Virus record (IMG/VR): IMGVR_UViG_3300023170_002258
Location: 1 to 52,480 of that record
Reading direction: 5' to 3' (one strand)
Source of the DNA: a virus
Length of the DNA: 52,480 nucleotides
Shown here: piece after piece, positions 1 to 7,674 of the stretch
Layout of the letters: each line of letters begins with the position of its first letter
Position numbering within the stretch: the first letter of the stretch is position 1
Program-made: the position numbers and the translations under genes
The notes under the pieces: generated by a model
Told to the model about the DNA's origin: nothing
What the model saw: only the letters and a program-made list of their open reading frames with translations
Database searches by the model: none

Positions 1-113
1 ATTTCAAAATTTTCATCAGCAGTTTCTTCATGATAGCTGATTTGTATTACATCCAACAATGTATTCTCCAATGATTCTTTATTATATTTTATTTTTTTAA
101 AAAAGTCAAACAT
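1..113 (-). CDS. Hypothetical protein, N-terminal part only (runs off the window)
   Basis: An open frame starts with ATG at 113 on the minus strand and stays open to the window edge, giving about 37 residues that begin MFDFFKKIKYNKESLENTLL. It begins seven bases after the stop of the small gene at 120-236, in the tight head-to-tail packing seen throughout the island. A GAG about nine bases upstream could serve as a weak ribosome binding site. I do not recognise a family. Lys-rich and Glu-rich residues suggest a soluble protein. A competing ATG at 127 gives only 12 codons before a stop. Confidence rests on packing and the open frame alone. Confidence 0.45.
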   Translation of the reverse strand, partial: MFDFFKKIKYNKESLENTLLDVIQISYHEETADENFE

Positions 114-119
114 AAATTT

Positions 120-236
120 TTACTCATATATAAAAGGATCTTGCTTTCGCAGTTCTTCTAATCTTTTTTTCAATCGTTTGCGTTCTTGATAACGAGTGTA
201 GGGAGATATTATCCATCTCCAGATTCTGGTAAACAT
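120..236 (-). CDS. Small basic hypothetical protein (38 aa)
   Basis: A 38-residue protein starting MFTRIWRWIISPYTRYQERK and ending in QDPFIYE. It has an aromatic/basic start (Trp6, Trp8) and then a helix-forming run of Arg, Lys, Glu and Leu. The start is supported by GGAG at 244-247, seven bases upstream. It overlaps the last 28 bases of the carbamoyltransferase gene in another frame, which fits translational coupling. I do not recognise a named family; an accessory partner of the carbamoyltransferase or a small membrane-surface protein is conjecture. Confidence 0.6.
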   Translation of the reverse strand: MFTRIWRWIISPYTRYQERKRLKKRLEELRKQDPFIYE

Positions 237-1702
237 ATTTTAACTCCGTATTTTTCTTTCCATCGAGTTGCATCTTCTCTAGTATTAACTAAAGGTTCGC
301 CTTTAATGTTCAGACTAGTATTTAACAGCACAGGGCAGCCTGTTTCTTCATACCATCGTTCTAGCAGTTTTCTAAAGCCCATGCTTTGATCAATAGGAAC
401 TGTCTGAACCCTAGAGCTGCCGTCCCTGTGTACAATAGCTGGTAATCCAGAATTTGTGCAAGTCGACGTGTATTGCATAAAAGGTCCAGTTCTTCCTTTG
501 AAATAATCTTTGGCATACTCGGCGAGGATCGCTGGAGCAAAGGGTCTGAAAAGCTCTCTGTGTTTGATGTCGTTGACTCTGTCTTTGATCTCTGGTCTTC
601 TTGGGTCTGCGAGTAAACTCCTGTTACCAAGAGCACGAGGACCAAACTCAGCACGACCAGCGGCAACACCCACAATACCCGTTGTAAGTAATTCTTGTAA
701 TAGTTGCTCAACTGGATAGTCTCCTTCTATATTGTGTCCTGTATAAGCATTTGGAAACTCCATAAATTCTCGTTTATGAGCAAGCACACATCCTATTGCA
801 CTACCTGCATCTCCAGGATTTGGCATTATCCATACCTCTTTAAAGTACTTATATGCGATACTGTTAGCAACACAATTAAGTGCACATCCTCCCATTAATA
901 CTAGGTTTTTACTGTCTACTAGTTCTGCAGTTGCTTTTACAAACTGTTCAAATATTTCTTCATATATACGTTGGGTGGCTGCAGCAATGTCAGCATAGTC
1001 TTGTATAGTATTCAAATCAGTACGCCAATCTGTACATCCTCTGTGACAGTTACGTTTGAATAATACACGTGGATCTTTTGCACTAGGCATTTTTTCGATA
1101 AAGTCTTGTTTAACGAGATCATAATACTTATCTGCATCACCTATTGCAGCCATGCCCATGAGGATGTATTCGTGTTCTTGTGGCTTTAGTCCAATACGTT
1201 GTGTCATAGCACTATACCATATACCCACACTGTGTGGATAACGCTGACTCCAACGCTTACGTAGTTTAGTACCTTTACCTTCCCATATACTAACTGTATC
1301 CCATTCACCTATACTATCAAGTACAAGTACTGCAGCATGTGCACGATCGAAAGGATTAGTATAGTATCCAGCGGCAGCATGACTTAAATGATGACTAGTT
1401 GTAGTACAACGAGGTGCATCTTTAAGGTATTTGCGCATATATGTAGTAGGAGATTCTTTACCAAGTAACGTGTATTGTCCTGCGTATAGTTGTCTTGTCT
1501 TTTTAAGCCAAGGTTTTTCGTAAAAGTAAATACGATCCGGCTTACCGTATTCGAGTGCTTCTGTAATCAAGTCTGGGTGTAAGTTTCGATCGTTTTTAAT
1601 ACGACTGTAGCGTTCGCTGTGTGCAGCAAATTCTAGTCCGTTATCGTTAAAAACTGCAAGGCTGGCATCATGTGCCATTCCTGTCCAGCCCCAAGTAATC
1701 AT
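209..1702 (-). CDS. NodU/CmcH-family carbamoyltransferase
   Basis: A 497-residue protein of the carbamoyltransferase family, which moves a carbamoyl group from carbamoyl phosphate to a hydroxyl, often of a sugar, through a carbamoyl-adenylate intermediate. Visible family marks are the N-terminal HDAS motif (about residues 11-14), SHHLSHAAAG (about 103-112), GGCALNCVANS, and the C-terminal EFGPRALGNRSLLADPR and RPFAPA blocks. Both the Kae1-like N-terminal domain and the C-terminal carbamoyltransferase domain appear present, though total length is somewhat short for NodU. Its start overlaps the stop of the GDPD-like gene (ATGA), so the two are probably translated together. The likely substrate is a sugar made by this island, but that is inferred. 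The family call is secure; the acceptor is unknown. Confidence 0.93.
   Translation of the reverse strand: MITWGWTGMAHDASLAVFNDNGLEFAAHSERYSRIKNDRNLHPDLITEALEYGKPDRIYFYEKPWLKKTRQLYAGQYTLLGKESPTTYMRKYLKDAPRCTTTSHHLSHAAAGYYTNPFDRAHAAVLVLDSIGEWDTVSIWEGKGTKLRKRWSQRYPHSVGIWYSAMTQRIGLKPQEHEYILMGMAAIGDADKYYDLVKQDFIEKMPSAKDPRVLFKRNCHRGCTDWRTDLNTIQDYADIAAATQRIYEEIFEQFVKATAELVDSKNLVLMGGCALNCVANSIAYKYFKEVWIMPNPGDAGSAIGCVLAHKREFMEFPNAYTGHNIEGDYPVEQLLQELLTTGIVGVAAGRAEFGPRALGNRSLLADPRRPEIKDRVNDIKHRELFRPFAPAILAEYAKDYFKGRTGPFMQYTSTCTNSGLPAIVHRDGSSRVQTVPIDQSMGFRKLLERWYEETGCPVLLNTSLNIKGEPLVNTREDATRWKEKYGVKICLPESGDG
244..247 (-). promoter_or_regulatory. Ribosome binding site (GGAG) for the 38-aa gene
   Basis: GGAG on the minus strand lies seven bases before the ATG at 236. 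It sits inside the end of the carbamoyltransferase gene and is the main reason for calling the short gene real. Confidence 0.5.
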
Positions 1703-2127
1703 TTTTTATCCCCGCATATTCCATATATGCCTGTTGTGTCTTCTGGTAAAGGTATATCTTCTAAGTCTAACCAAACTGCTCGTTTGTGACGAGGAAAGTT
1801 GCCCGGGTAACACCATATGTGTCCATCGTTAGTTAGTGTAACTGTATCCGTGTCGTGCCAAAAGCAACGAGTACGCATGTCTAATAGCATTTGTAGTGCG
1901 TCTAAATCTTTTGCATGGCACCATACACCCGGCTGTTGTAAAAAATTTGTATTGGCAACTTGCAGTGGCTCATCATGTCCTAAGTATAGTATTCCACGAT
2001 GTGCACGTACATCTAATTCAACGTCATACCCTTTGTCATAGTATGCAAATTCTACATAGTCTTTAGTGTTCTCCCATGCAGATTGTACACCGTTGTAATT
2101 TCCTCTATGTGCTATGAATTTAACCAT
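1699..2127 (-). CDS. Short glycerophosphodiester phosphodiesterase-like protein
   Basis: A 142-residue protein with GDPD-fold marks: IAHRGN at the N-terminus (catalytic His-Arg), EN at about residues 19-20, VELDVR (metal-binding Glu/Asp, about 36-41) and GHDEP (second catalytic His). A typical GDPD domain has 230-300 residues, so this is a compact version, perhaps with only part of the TIM barrel. A phosphodiester or phospho-sugar substrate is plausible but unproven. It overlaps the nucleotidyltransferase upstream by 16 bases and the carbamoyltransferase downstream by 4, which places it in one translation unit with sugar genes. Confidence 0.7.
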   Translation of the reverse strand: MVKFIAHRGNYNGVQSAWENTKDYVEFAYYDKGYDVELDVRAHRGILYLGHDEPLQVANTNFLQQPGVWCHAKDLDALQMLLDMRTRCFWHDTDTVTLTNDGHIWCYPGNFPRHKRAVWLDLEDIPLPEDTTGIYGICGDKK

Positions 2128-2807
2128 AACTCTAAATCCTCTGGTGTTCCGACTCCATACATCCGATCAATGGGAACTCTTACAACACGCCCTCCAACAG
2201 CAATAGTTTGGTTGTATGTTGGCGCAAGATAAAACTCGCCGTTTACACGTTCGTTGTTTGCAATCATTCTGTTAGCACTGTTCTTAAATGTGATCCAATG
2301 ACTCCAGTAATAGTGTCCGCTTGTACCATATGTACTAATAGGATTTTTTTCTGCTACTTCTACAACTACGTCATTTTCTGTTCTAGCATAACTCCACTTA
2401 GGATCACGCTCTGGACAATCAAAGGTCATAATAACTCCATCGTTGTCCATTTGCTCTGAAAACAAACTACTATCCCAATCAATAAACTGATCACAGTTTG
2501 TAACAAACATAGCATCTTCCGGGTTCATGTAAGGGTCTGCAGTAAGTACACTACATGCTGCACCTTCTGTTAGTGCATCAAGTTCAACAACATGTGCACG
2601 TGGATAATAGTCACGTATTCCATCTGCTATGTCATGTTCTTTACGAGTAATAAAGATATGATTGTCAAACTCTAAGTCGACACTTTCTACTGCTCGAACA
2701 AACATAGGTTTCCCACGTACATCTATTAGAGGCTTCGGAGTTGTATATCCTTGTTCACGAAAGCGACTGCCTTCGCCTGCCATCGGCATAATTAAATTAA
2801 AATTCAT
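2112..2807 (-). CDS. Sugar-phosphate nucleotidyltransferase (GT-A type)
   Basis: A 231-residue protein with the nucleotide-binding signature of sugar-1-phosphate nucleotidyltransferases: MPMAGEGSRF (about residues 7-16) and TPKPLIDVRGKPM (about 23-35). A later NCDQFIDWD region fits the metal-binding Asp. It should make an NDP-sugar from NTP and a sugar phosphate; neither base nor sugar can be told from sequence. It is the first gene of a minus-strand set with the GDPD-like and carbamoyltransferase genes. An AGAGA precedes the ATG, and a CATAAATA late-type box lies about 41 bases upstream at 2848-2855. Confidence 0.88.
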   Translation of the reverse strand: MNFNLIMPMAGEGSRFREQGYTTPKPLIDVRGKPMFVRAVESVDLEFDNHIFITRKEHDIADGIRDYYPRAHVVELDALTEGAACSVLTADPYMNPEDAMFVTNCDQFIDWDSSLFSEQMDNDGVIMTFDCPERDPKWSYARTENDVVVEVAEKNPISTYGTSGHYYWSHWITFKNSANRMIANNERVNGEFYLAPTYNQTIAVGGRVVRVPIDRMYGVGTPEDLELWLNS

Positions 2808-2839
2808 GATTTTCTCTATAGTTAGTTAAGTACTATGTT

Positions 2840-2847
2840 AATAAATA
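2840..2847 (+). promoter_or_regulatory. T4-type late promoter box AATAAATA (plus strand)
   Basis: AATAAATA differs from the T4 late consensus TATAAATA at the first base only. It ends five bases before the ATG at 2853, so transcription would begin at or very near that start codon. It shares a perfect 14-base palindrome (2841-2854) with a box on the other strand. Confidence 0.5.
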
Positions 2848-2855
2848 TATTTATG
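2848..2855 (-). promoter_or_regulatory. T4-type late promoter box CATAAATA (minus strand)
   Basis: CATAAATA on the minus strand, one mismatch from TATAAATA, points toward the nucleotidyltransferase gene that starts at 2807 and leaves a leader of about 35 bases. It is the other half of the palindrome at 2841-2854. Confidence 0.45.
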
Positions 2856-3233
2856 CAACACAGAATTAAGAAACTTAATCCCGAAATAAATCCCATTACT
2901 TTTAAAGATGGTAGAGGTATTATTCAAACGTATTACCCGGAACAATATAATATTGTTGAATGGAATTATATTGTAACACTTAAAGGTGCTGTTCGTGGAC
3001 ATCACTATCACAAAGAGTTTGATGAATATATTATGTTTGTCGAAGGAGAAGGTGTATATACCGAATTGACAGACGGCGAAGAATTAGTAACACCAGTCGG
3101 CGCAGGTGATTGCATTTATTTGCCGTTGGGTGTACCACATACATTTTATCCAACTGCTGACTGCAAAATGATAGCAATGATAACTAAACGATGGAATGAT
3201 TGTGATGAACCAATAACAAAGGTAAAAATTTAA
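2853..3233 (+). CDS. Cupin-fold protein, sugar 3,4-ketoisomerase/epimerase-like
   Basis: A small cupin (126 residues from ATG 2853; an ATG at 2835 would add six). RGHHYHKEFDEYIMFVEGEG matches the metal-binding first cupin motif, and GDCIYLPLGVPHTFYP the second. The pattern is closest to WxcM/FdtA-type or RmlC-like cupins that rearrange NDP-ketosugars. I prefer 2853: neither start has a good Shine-Dalgarno, but a late box stands five bases before 2853 and relatives begin near this point. Its stop overlaps the next start (TAATG), so it is coupled to the following gene. Confidence 0.8.
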   Translation: MQHRIKKLNPEINPITFKDGRGIIQTYYPEQYNIVEWNYIVTLKGAVRGHHYHKEFDEYIMFVEGEGVYTELTDGEELVTPVGAGDCIYLPLGVPHTFYPTADCKMIAMITKRWNDCDEPITKVKI

Positions 3234-3766
3234 TGCAAGAGCCATATGCAATTGTCGTCATTGACGTTTGGGATACAAATAATTTAGTAAACAAGAACTT
3301 AATAAGTATGTATGAACAGATGACTCAACGTATCTGTAAGTTAATTCAATCTTTGCCAAATAAACATCAAAATCGTGTTTTAGTTAGTAAGTATAACTTA
3401 GAAACTTATCATATTCATCGTAATTTAGAAAGTGTAATTTATGATTATGGCAAGAAAAAGTATTATGATTATTGCTTATATACCGATGATCAGGACGAAG
3501 CCATTAAATGGCTCAATGATAATAAGATTAAAAAATTATACTATACTGGATCGAGTATGCCCGGTTGTGTTACTGATAGACCACTGGGTCTGAAAAATAT
3601 GCCAGACAGTTTTGATAAAGCTGTGGTATTAGATGCAGTGTCATTGACTACTGCTTTCGACCACCATAGCGAGTGGGCAGTGTTACACCATATGTATCAA
3701 ATGTCTGCAGCATTGTCAAAAGAATACGGCTGGGAATTAACATGGACAAATCAAATATTAAAATAA
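3233..3766 (+). CDS. Possible isochorismatase-like cysteine hydrolase (uncertain)
   Basis: A 177-residue protein. The beginning, AIVVIDVWD with Asp11, and the later YYTGSSMPGCVTDRPLG (Cys112) followed by AVVLDAVSLTT, recall the layout of isochorismatase-like hydrolases (Asp, Lys, Cys triad; a CV-T segment after the nucleophile). The match is weak and I cannot place the Lys with confidence, so treat the function as open. It is coupled to the cupin upstream through TAATG and lies 12 bases before the epimerase, which suggests a role in the same small pathway. Confidence 0.55.
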   Translation: MQEPYAIVVIDVWDTNNLVNKNLISMYEQMTQRICKLIQSLPNKHQNRVLVSKYNLETYHIHRNLESVIYDYGKKKYYDYCLYTDDQDEAIKWLNDNKIKKLYYTGSSMPGCVTDRPLGLKNMPDSFDKAVVLDAVSLTTAFDHHSEWAVLHHMYQMSAALSKEYGWELTWTNQILK

Positions 3767-3778
3767 GGATAATATAAA

Positions 3779-4675
3779 ATGCGAATAGCAATTACCGGAG
3801 GTGCCGGCTATATAGGCTGCAGACTTAGTGAATATTTTCTACAACAAGGACACACAGTTGACTGCATCGATTGGCTTAAATGGGGTGTAGAGCCTGTACT
3901 AAACATTGTAGATCATCCTCGTTTCCATTTGCACAAAATAGATATTTGTACACCAGAAGTTGAACCTTTACTAGCACAAGCTGATGCTGTAGTACACTTA
4001 GCAGGTATCATTGGTTTTCCTGCATGTAATGCCGAGCCTGATCTTGCTTACAGAATTAATGTAGAAGGTACTAAAAGAGTCGTAGATGCAAGTGCAGATA
4101 AACCTTTTGTGTATGCAAGTACTGGAAGCGTATACGGTGCATTAGATAGCATATGTACAGAAGAAGCTCCAACTAATCCTATTAGTACGTACAGTGTATA
4201 TAAAATTGTAGGAGAAGAATATTTACAAGGTTCAGATGCTGTGATACTTAGACCTGCTACTGCATTTGGTGTTAGTAATAGATTGCGTAATGATTTATTA
4301 ATCAATGACTTTGTGCGCAAGGCATGTATGAATGAGCACATGACACTATTTGAAGGACATTTCAAACGAACTTTTATCAGTGTAAATGATCTTGTACGCA
4401 GTTTTGCGTGGGGTGTCGAAAAATACGACGACATGAAAGGACAAGTCTGGAATGTAGGTGATGAAACACTAAATCATACTAAACTAGAAATATGCGAAAC
4501 GATTAAAAAACACATACCTACATGGACATATGATGTAAACAATACACTAGCTCATGACCAAGACGGCAGAAATTATTTTGTTGATTATACTAAAATACGT
4601 AAACTAGGATTTACTGCAAATGAAACATTAGATCAAGGAATACAAAACTTAATTAAAGTTTATCGTACCATCTAG
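3779..4675 (+). CDS. NAD-dependent sugar epimerase/dehydratase (extended SDR)
   Basis: A 298-residue extended short-chain dehydrogenase. It has the Rossmann motif GGAGYIG (residues 7-13), an acidic residue ending the second strand (CIDW), NVEGT, a STGSVYG strand carrying the catalytic Ser/Thr, and YSVYK as the YxxxK pair. It should act on an NDP-sugar as a 4-epimerase, dehydratase or reductase. AAGGA at 3766-3770, about eight bases upstream, is a good ribosome binding site. Its last 23 bases overlap the end of the convergent aminotransferase gene, so no terminator fits between them. Confidence 0.9.
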   Translation: MRIAITGGAGYIGCRLSEYFLQQGHTVDCIDWLKWGVEPVLNIVDHPRFHLHKIDICTPEVEPLLAQADAVVHLAGIIGFPACNAEPDLAYRINVEGTKRVVDASADKPFVYASTGSVYGALDSICTEEAPTNPISTYSVYKIVGEEYLQGSDAVILRPATAFGVSNRLRNDLLINDFVRKACMNEHMTLFEGHFKRTFISVNDLVRSFAWGVEKYDDMKGQVWNVGDETLNHTKLEICETIKKHIPTWTYDVNNTLAHDQDGRNYFVDYTKIRKLGFTANETLDQGIQNLIKVYRTI

Positions 4676-6797
4676 TATGATGATCGTCAACAACATTTGT
4701 GTGATTTCGCAATAATAACGTTGACATATCTCCCCAGATTTGTTCAGATTCTGATGAAAATTTCATTGAATAATTATTGTCTAAGAAAAAATCAGATACA
4801 GACACTTCCGGCTTAGTATTAAAATGTTCGATATCTGTTGAGATCAAATGTTTTCCGACAAGAGGCGACAAATTACGAGCCAAATGATAATTAGAAATTT
4901 CTTTAGCAAATAAAATAAATCCGTTTTTGTCAAAAAAGTGCGAGTAATCAGGTGAAAATATTTTTCCTTTTATTACCGATCGTGTTATGTTTGAAAACAT
5001 TAGTACAATCGGCGACAAATCCAATTTGACATTTTCAAAATTAAACACTTGATATTTTTTTCCAACTACATTTTCGTCGAATCCTACAAAATTAGTAGTT
5101 GTAGGTCCTAAAAAATTCCATAACGATCCAGTAGCTATACGACCATTGGATGAAATTATTACGTCAGGTCGTGTCCTGAATACATATGAGTTTTCACTTA
5201 AATTATCAAAATAATCTTTAAAAGAATAGTATATTTCATGCGCATGACAAAACGGATTCATCCATTGTAAACTATCAGGTGTAGCAAAATGCTCTATATT
5301 ATTTTGTTTAAAATATTTTTTATGATTTTCTAATTCATAGTATGGATCTATATAAGCAAAGTTTACACTGTCTGCAAAATCGAATACAGTTGTCATATAT
5401 TTTTCAAATTTTTCTTTTTGTAAAACACGAAGAGGTGTTAGTGTAGTATCTGTATTTTGTTTTACTATATCAGTTTTTATAGTTGTCGTATCCGTTACAT
5501 CATAATGATTTGTCCCAATAAAAATGTCAATGGGAACATCATGTTCTTCTTTAGTTTTTTTTATTATATCAACGAAACATTGTTCCCATTCCGCTGTGCC
5601 TACGTATCTCGGCTGCCCTGTAATTACAACTGCTATTCTTTCTACTTCTTTATAAAGAGAATCGTAGTATTTTTTAAATGTTGTTTTTCTATGCTTTTCG
5701 GCATAATAATCTTCAATTACTCCGACAATCTTAATCATATCATTGTCGTCTAGATTAGACTGTCCGGGAAGTTGTATGCCTCTTTCGTAAACATAGTTTG
5801 TATTTGGAGTATCTGTTTTCCATGCACTATGAAAAGGCTGGCTACTTAAACTTTGATAAACACTTCTGTTACCTATATCAAATTCCGATAGTTTTTTCAT
5901 AAGCGGATACTTGTCGGCTGGATCTTTTACTAAAATGTCCGGATACGTTACTGTTGTGAATCTATCGTTAGTTTCAGGAATCATAATGTCTCCACGAATT
6001 ACTAAAGGCATTAAACCATGTCTATATTGATTATAAATTCCTTTTTTTCTTTTTACAATGTCAGGAAATTTTTTCATTTGCTCTACACCAAACGCTGCTT
6101 GTAAATCTGTAAATTTAAAATTCATTCCCATTACATTATAAGTTTCGCCGGTTACTCCTACACTTCTGCCAAAGTTTTTTATTGCAAAAATACGATCAGA
6201 AAGTTCTTTACTATTAGTTACAATACAGCCGCCTTGTCCTGTAGTAATTATCTTAGGTGCTCCAAAACTGAATACACCCAAATCTCCCATTGTTCCGCAG
6301 TGCTTATGAGTAATAGACCAACTACCTAATGCTTGTGCAGCATCTTCAATAACAAAGTGTCCTTTATCCTTTAGTTTTTTTATTTTATCTTCAATATCCG
6401 GAGGATACCTGCCGTTAATACTACTAATAAACACAACTCTACAATCTTTAGGTATGTTATTAAAATCGATAGTATGATAAACTGGATCAATGTCGACGAA
6501 TACCGGCTTGGCACCCATTAGTATTGCACCATTAACTGTTGCTGCTTGTGTATATGCACTAGCACAAAAAACTTCATCTGGCTTAATATCTGCTACCATA
6601 GATGCAAGTAATAGTCCCGCAGTAGCACTAGGTACCATATGTGCGTACTTTGCTTTTGTATAATCGCAAATCAACTTTTCTAATTCTCTAGTTTTTGTAT
6701 GCTCCATAATCCAACCTTCGCTGTTAATATAATTAACAACGCTTTCGATTTCTTCACTTCCGTATACAGGATTCATATGACTGTTAGGTGTTATCAT
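4653..6797 (-). CDS. DegT/DnrJ/EryC1-family aminotransferase fused to a glycosyltransferase-like domain
   Basis: A two-domain protein of 714 residues from ATG 6797 (a TTG at 6821 would add eight). The first 370 or so residues are a sugar aminotransferase: VIEDAAQALGS binds the cofactor, and SFGAPKIITTGQGG carries the PLP lysine (Lys182 from this start). It should convert an NDP-4-ketosugar to the amino sugar. From about residue 387 a second domain begins with RIAVVITGQPRYVG and contains VFRTRPDVII; this resembles WavE-type or related glycan-synthesis domains, but weakly. DegT proteins normally end near 370-400 residues, so the fusion is unusual. It overlaps the epimerase gene upstream by 14 bases. 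Confidence 0.87.
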   Translation of the reverse strand: MITPNSHMNPVYGSEEIESVVNYINSEGWIMEHTKTRELEKLICDYTKAKYAHMVPSATAGLLLASMVADIKPDEVFCASAYTQAATVNGAILMGAKPVFVDIDPVYHTIDFNNIPKDCRVVFISSINGRYPPDIEDKIKKLKDKGHFVIEDAAQALGSWSITHKHCGTMGDLGVFSFGAPKIITTGQGGCIVTNSKELSDRIFAIKNFGRSVGVTGETYNVMGMNFKFTDLQAAFGVEQMKKFPDIVKRKKGIYNQYRHGLMPLVIRGDIMIPETNDRFTTVTYPDILVKDPADKYPLMKKLSEFDIGNRSVYQSLSSQPFHSAWKTDTPNTNYVYERGIQLPGQSNLDDNDMIKIVGVIEDYYAEKHRKTTFKKYYDSLYKEVERIAVVITGQPRYVGTAEWEQCFVDIIKKTKEEHDVPIDIFIGTNHYDVTDTTTIKTDIVKQNTDTTLTPLRVLQKEKFEKYMTTVFDFADSVNFAYIDPYYELENHKKYFKQNNIEHFATPDSLQWMNPFCHAHEIYYSFKDYFDNLSENSYVFRTRPDVIISSNGRIATGSLWNFLGPTTTNFVGFDENVVGKKYQVFNFENVKLDLSPIVLMFSNITRSVIKGKIFSPDYSHFFDKNGFILFAKEISNYHLARNLSPLVGKHLISTDIEHFNTKPEVSVSDFFLDNNYSMKFSSESEQIWGDMSTLLLRNHTNVVDDHHTRWYDKL

Positions 6798-7674
6798 AAT
6801 ACCACTTATATGTTTTTTCAAATGCTTCTTCTAATGTAAATTCTTGCTGCCATCCAAGATTTTTAAGTTTAGAATTATCAATTGACCTATTTTTTATTCC
6901 TTCAGGTCTTTCTGTATTAAACCACATGTTACCGTTAAAGCCACTGACTGATAATAATGTTTCAGCTATTTCTCTAATAGTAACTTCTTTACCACTTGCA
7001 ACGTTTACATTATTATACTTATTATTATTTAAAATAAGGTCCATTGCATTTACTGCGTCTTCTATATACAATATGTCTCTGCTTTGATTTCCGCTTCCCC
7101 ATATTTCAATTTTTGTATGATTATGTTTAACAGCATCGACAAACTTTTGCATTAGTGCACCGATTACATGAGCATGTTCTCCTGTTCTGTCACCTGGGCC
7201 AAACATGTTAGTACATATTGCAGTGCGCCAATTTGTTTGTCGTTTATCGTTACTTGCCATACACTGATACATTCCTACTAGTTTCGGAAGAGCAGTAGTC
7301 ATATATCCTTCGTAAGGTTTTCCTGTAAGTAACTGTTCTTCTACAAACGGTTGCTCACCAAATTCAGGATAACTACACGTACTTCCTTGTAGCAATACTC
7401 TATTGATATTCAAGTTAGAACAAACTTCAAACAAATTATTTTGAATTTTTAAATTACGTAACATCAATTCGAAGCTTCGATCTAAATCTTCTTGTAATCC
7501 ACCAACGGTTGCTGCATTAATTATGACATGTGTAGGATTAGCATCAGTGATATGTTTTAATGTTTGTGCGTAATCTGTATAATCTACAGTACTTGTATTG
7601 CCGCCTGTTCCGGCAATTTTTTTTGCATAGTTTTTTCCGACAAGCCCTCTGTTTCCTGCATAGTAATACTTCAT
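6784..7674 (-). CDS. GDP-L-fucose-synthase-like epimerase/reductase
   Basis: A 296-residue extended SDR close to GDP-L-fucose synthase (Fcl): AGNRGLVG near the start is the NAD(P) motif, ATVGGL follows, and LLQGSTCSYP and VIGALMQKFVDAV match Fcl blocks. Fcl converts GDP-4-keto-6-deoxymannose to GDP-fucose. One oddity: where Fcl has YAIAK, this protein reads TALPK, so the Lys is kept but the catalytic Tyr position is Thr; a Tyr lies four residues earlier. Either another residue serves, or the reaction differs. It overlaps the methyltransferase fusion upstream by 4 bases (ATGA). Confidence 0.85.
   Translation of the reverse strand: MKYYYAGNRGLVGKNYAKKIAGTGGNTSTVDYTDYAQTLKHITDANPTHVIINAATVGGLQEDLDRSFELMLRNLKIQNNLFEVCSNLNINRVLLQGSTCSYPEFGEQPFVEEQLLTGKPYEGYMTTALPKLVGMYQCMASNDKRQTNWRTAICTNMFGPGDRTGEHAHVIGALMQKFVDAVKHNHTKIEIWGSGNQSRDILYIEDAVNAMDLILNNNKYNNVNVASGKEVTIREIAETLLSVSGFNGNMWFNTERPEGIKNRSIDNSKLKNLGWQQEFTLEEAFEKTYKWYYDNT

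Noticed and set aside
361-711. Open frame of 116 residues on the minus strand
   Set aside because: It lies wholly inside the carbamoyltransferase gene in another frame, with no ribosome binding site and a composition unlike a protein domain.
4048-4434. Open frame of 128 residues on the minus strand
   Set aside because: It is antisense to the clear epimerase gene and has no recognisable motif.
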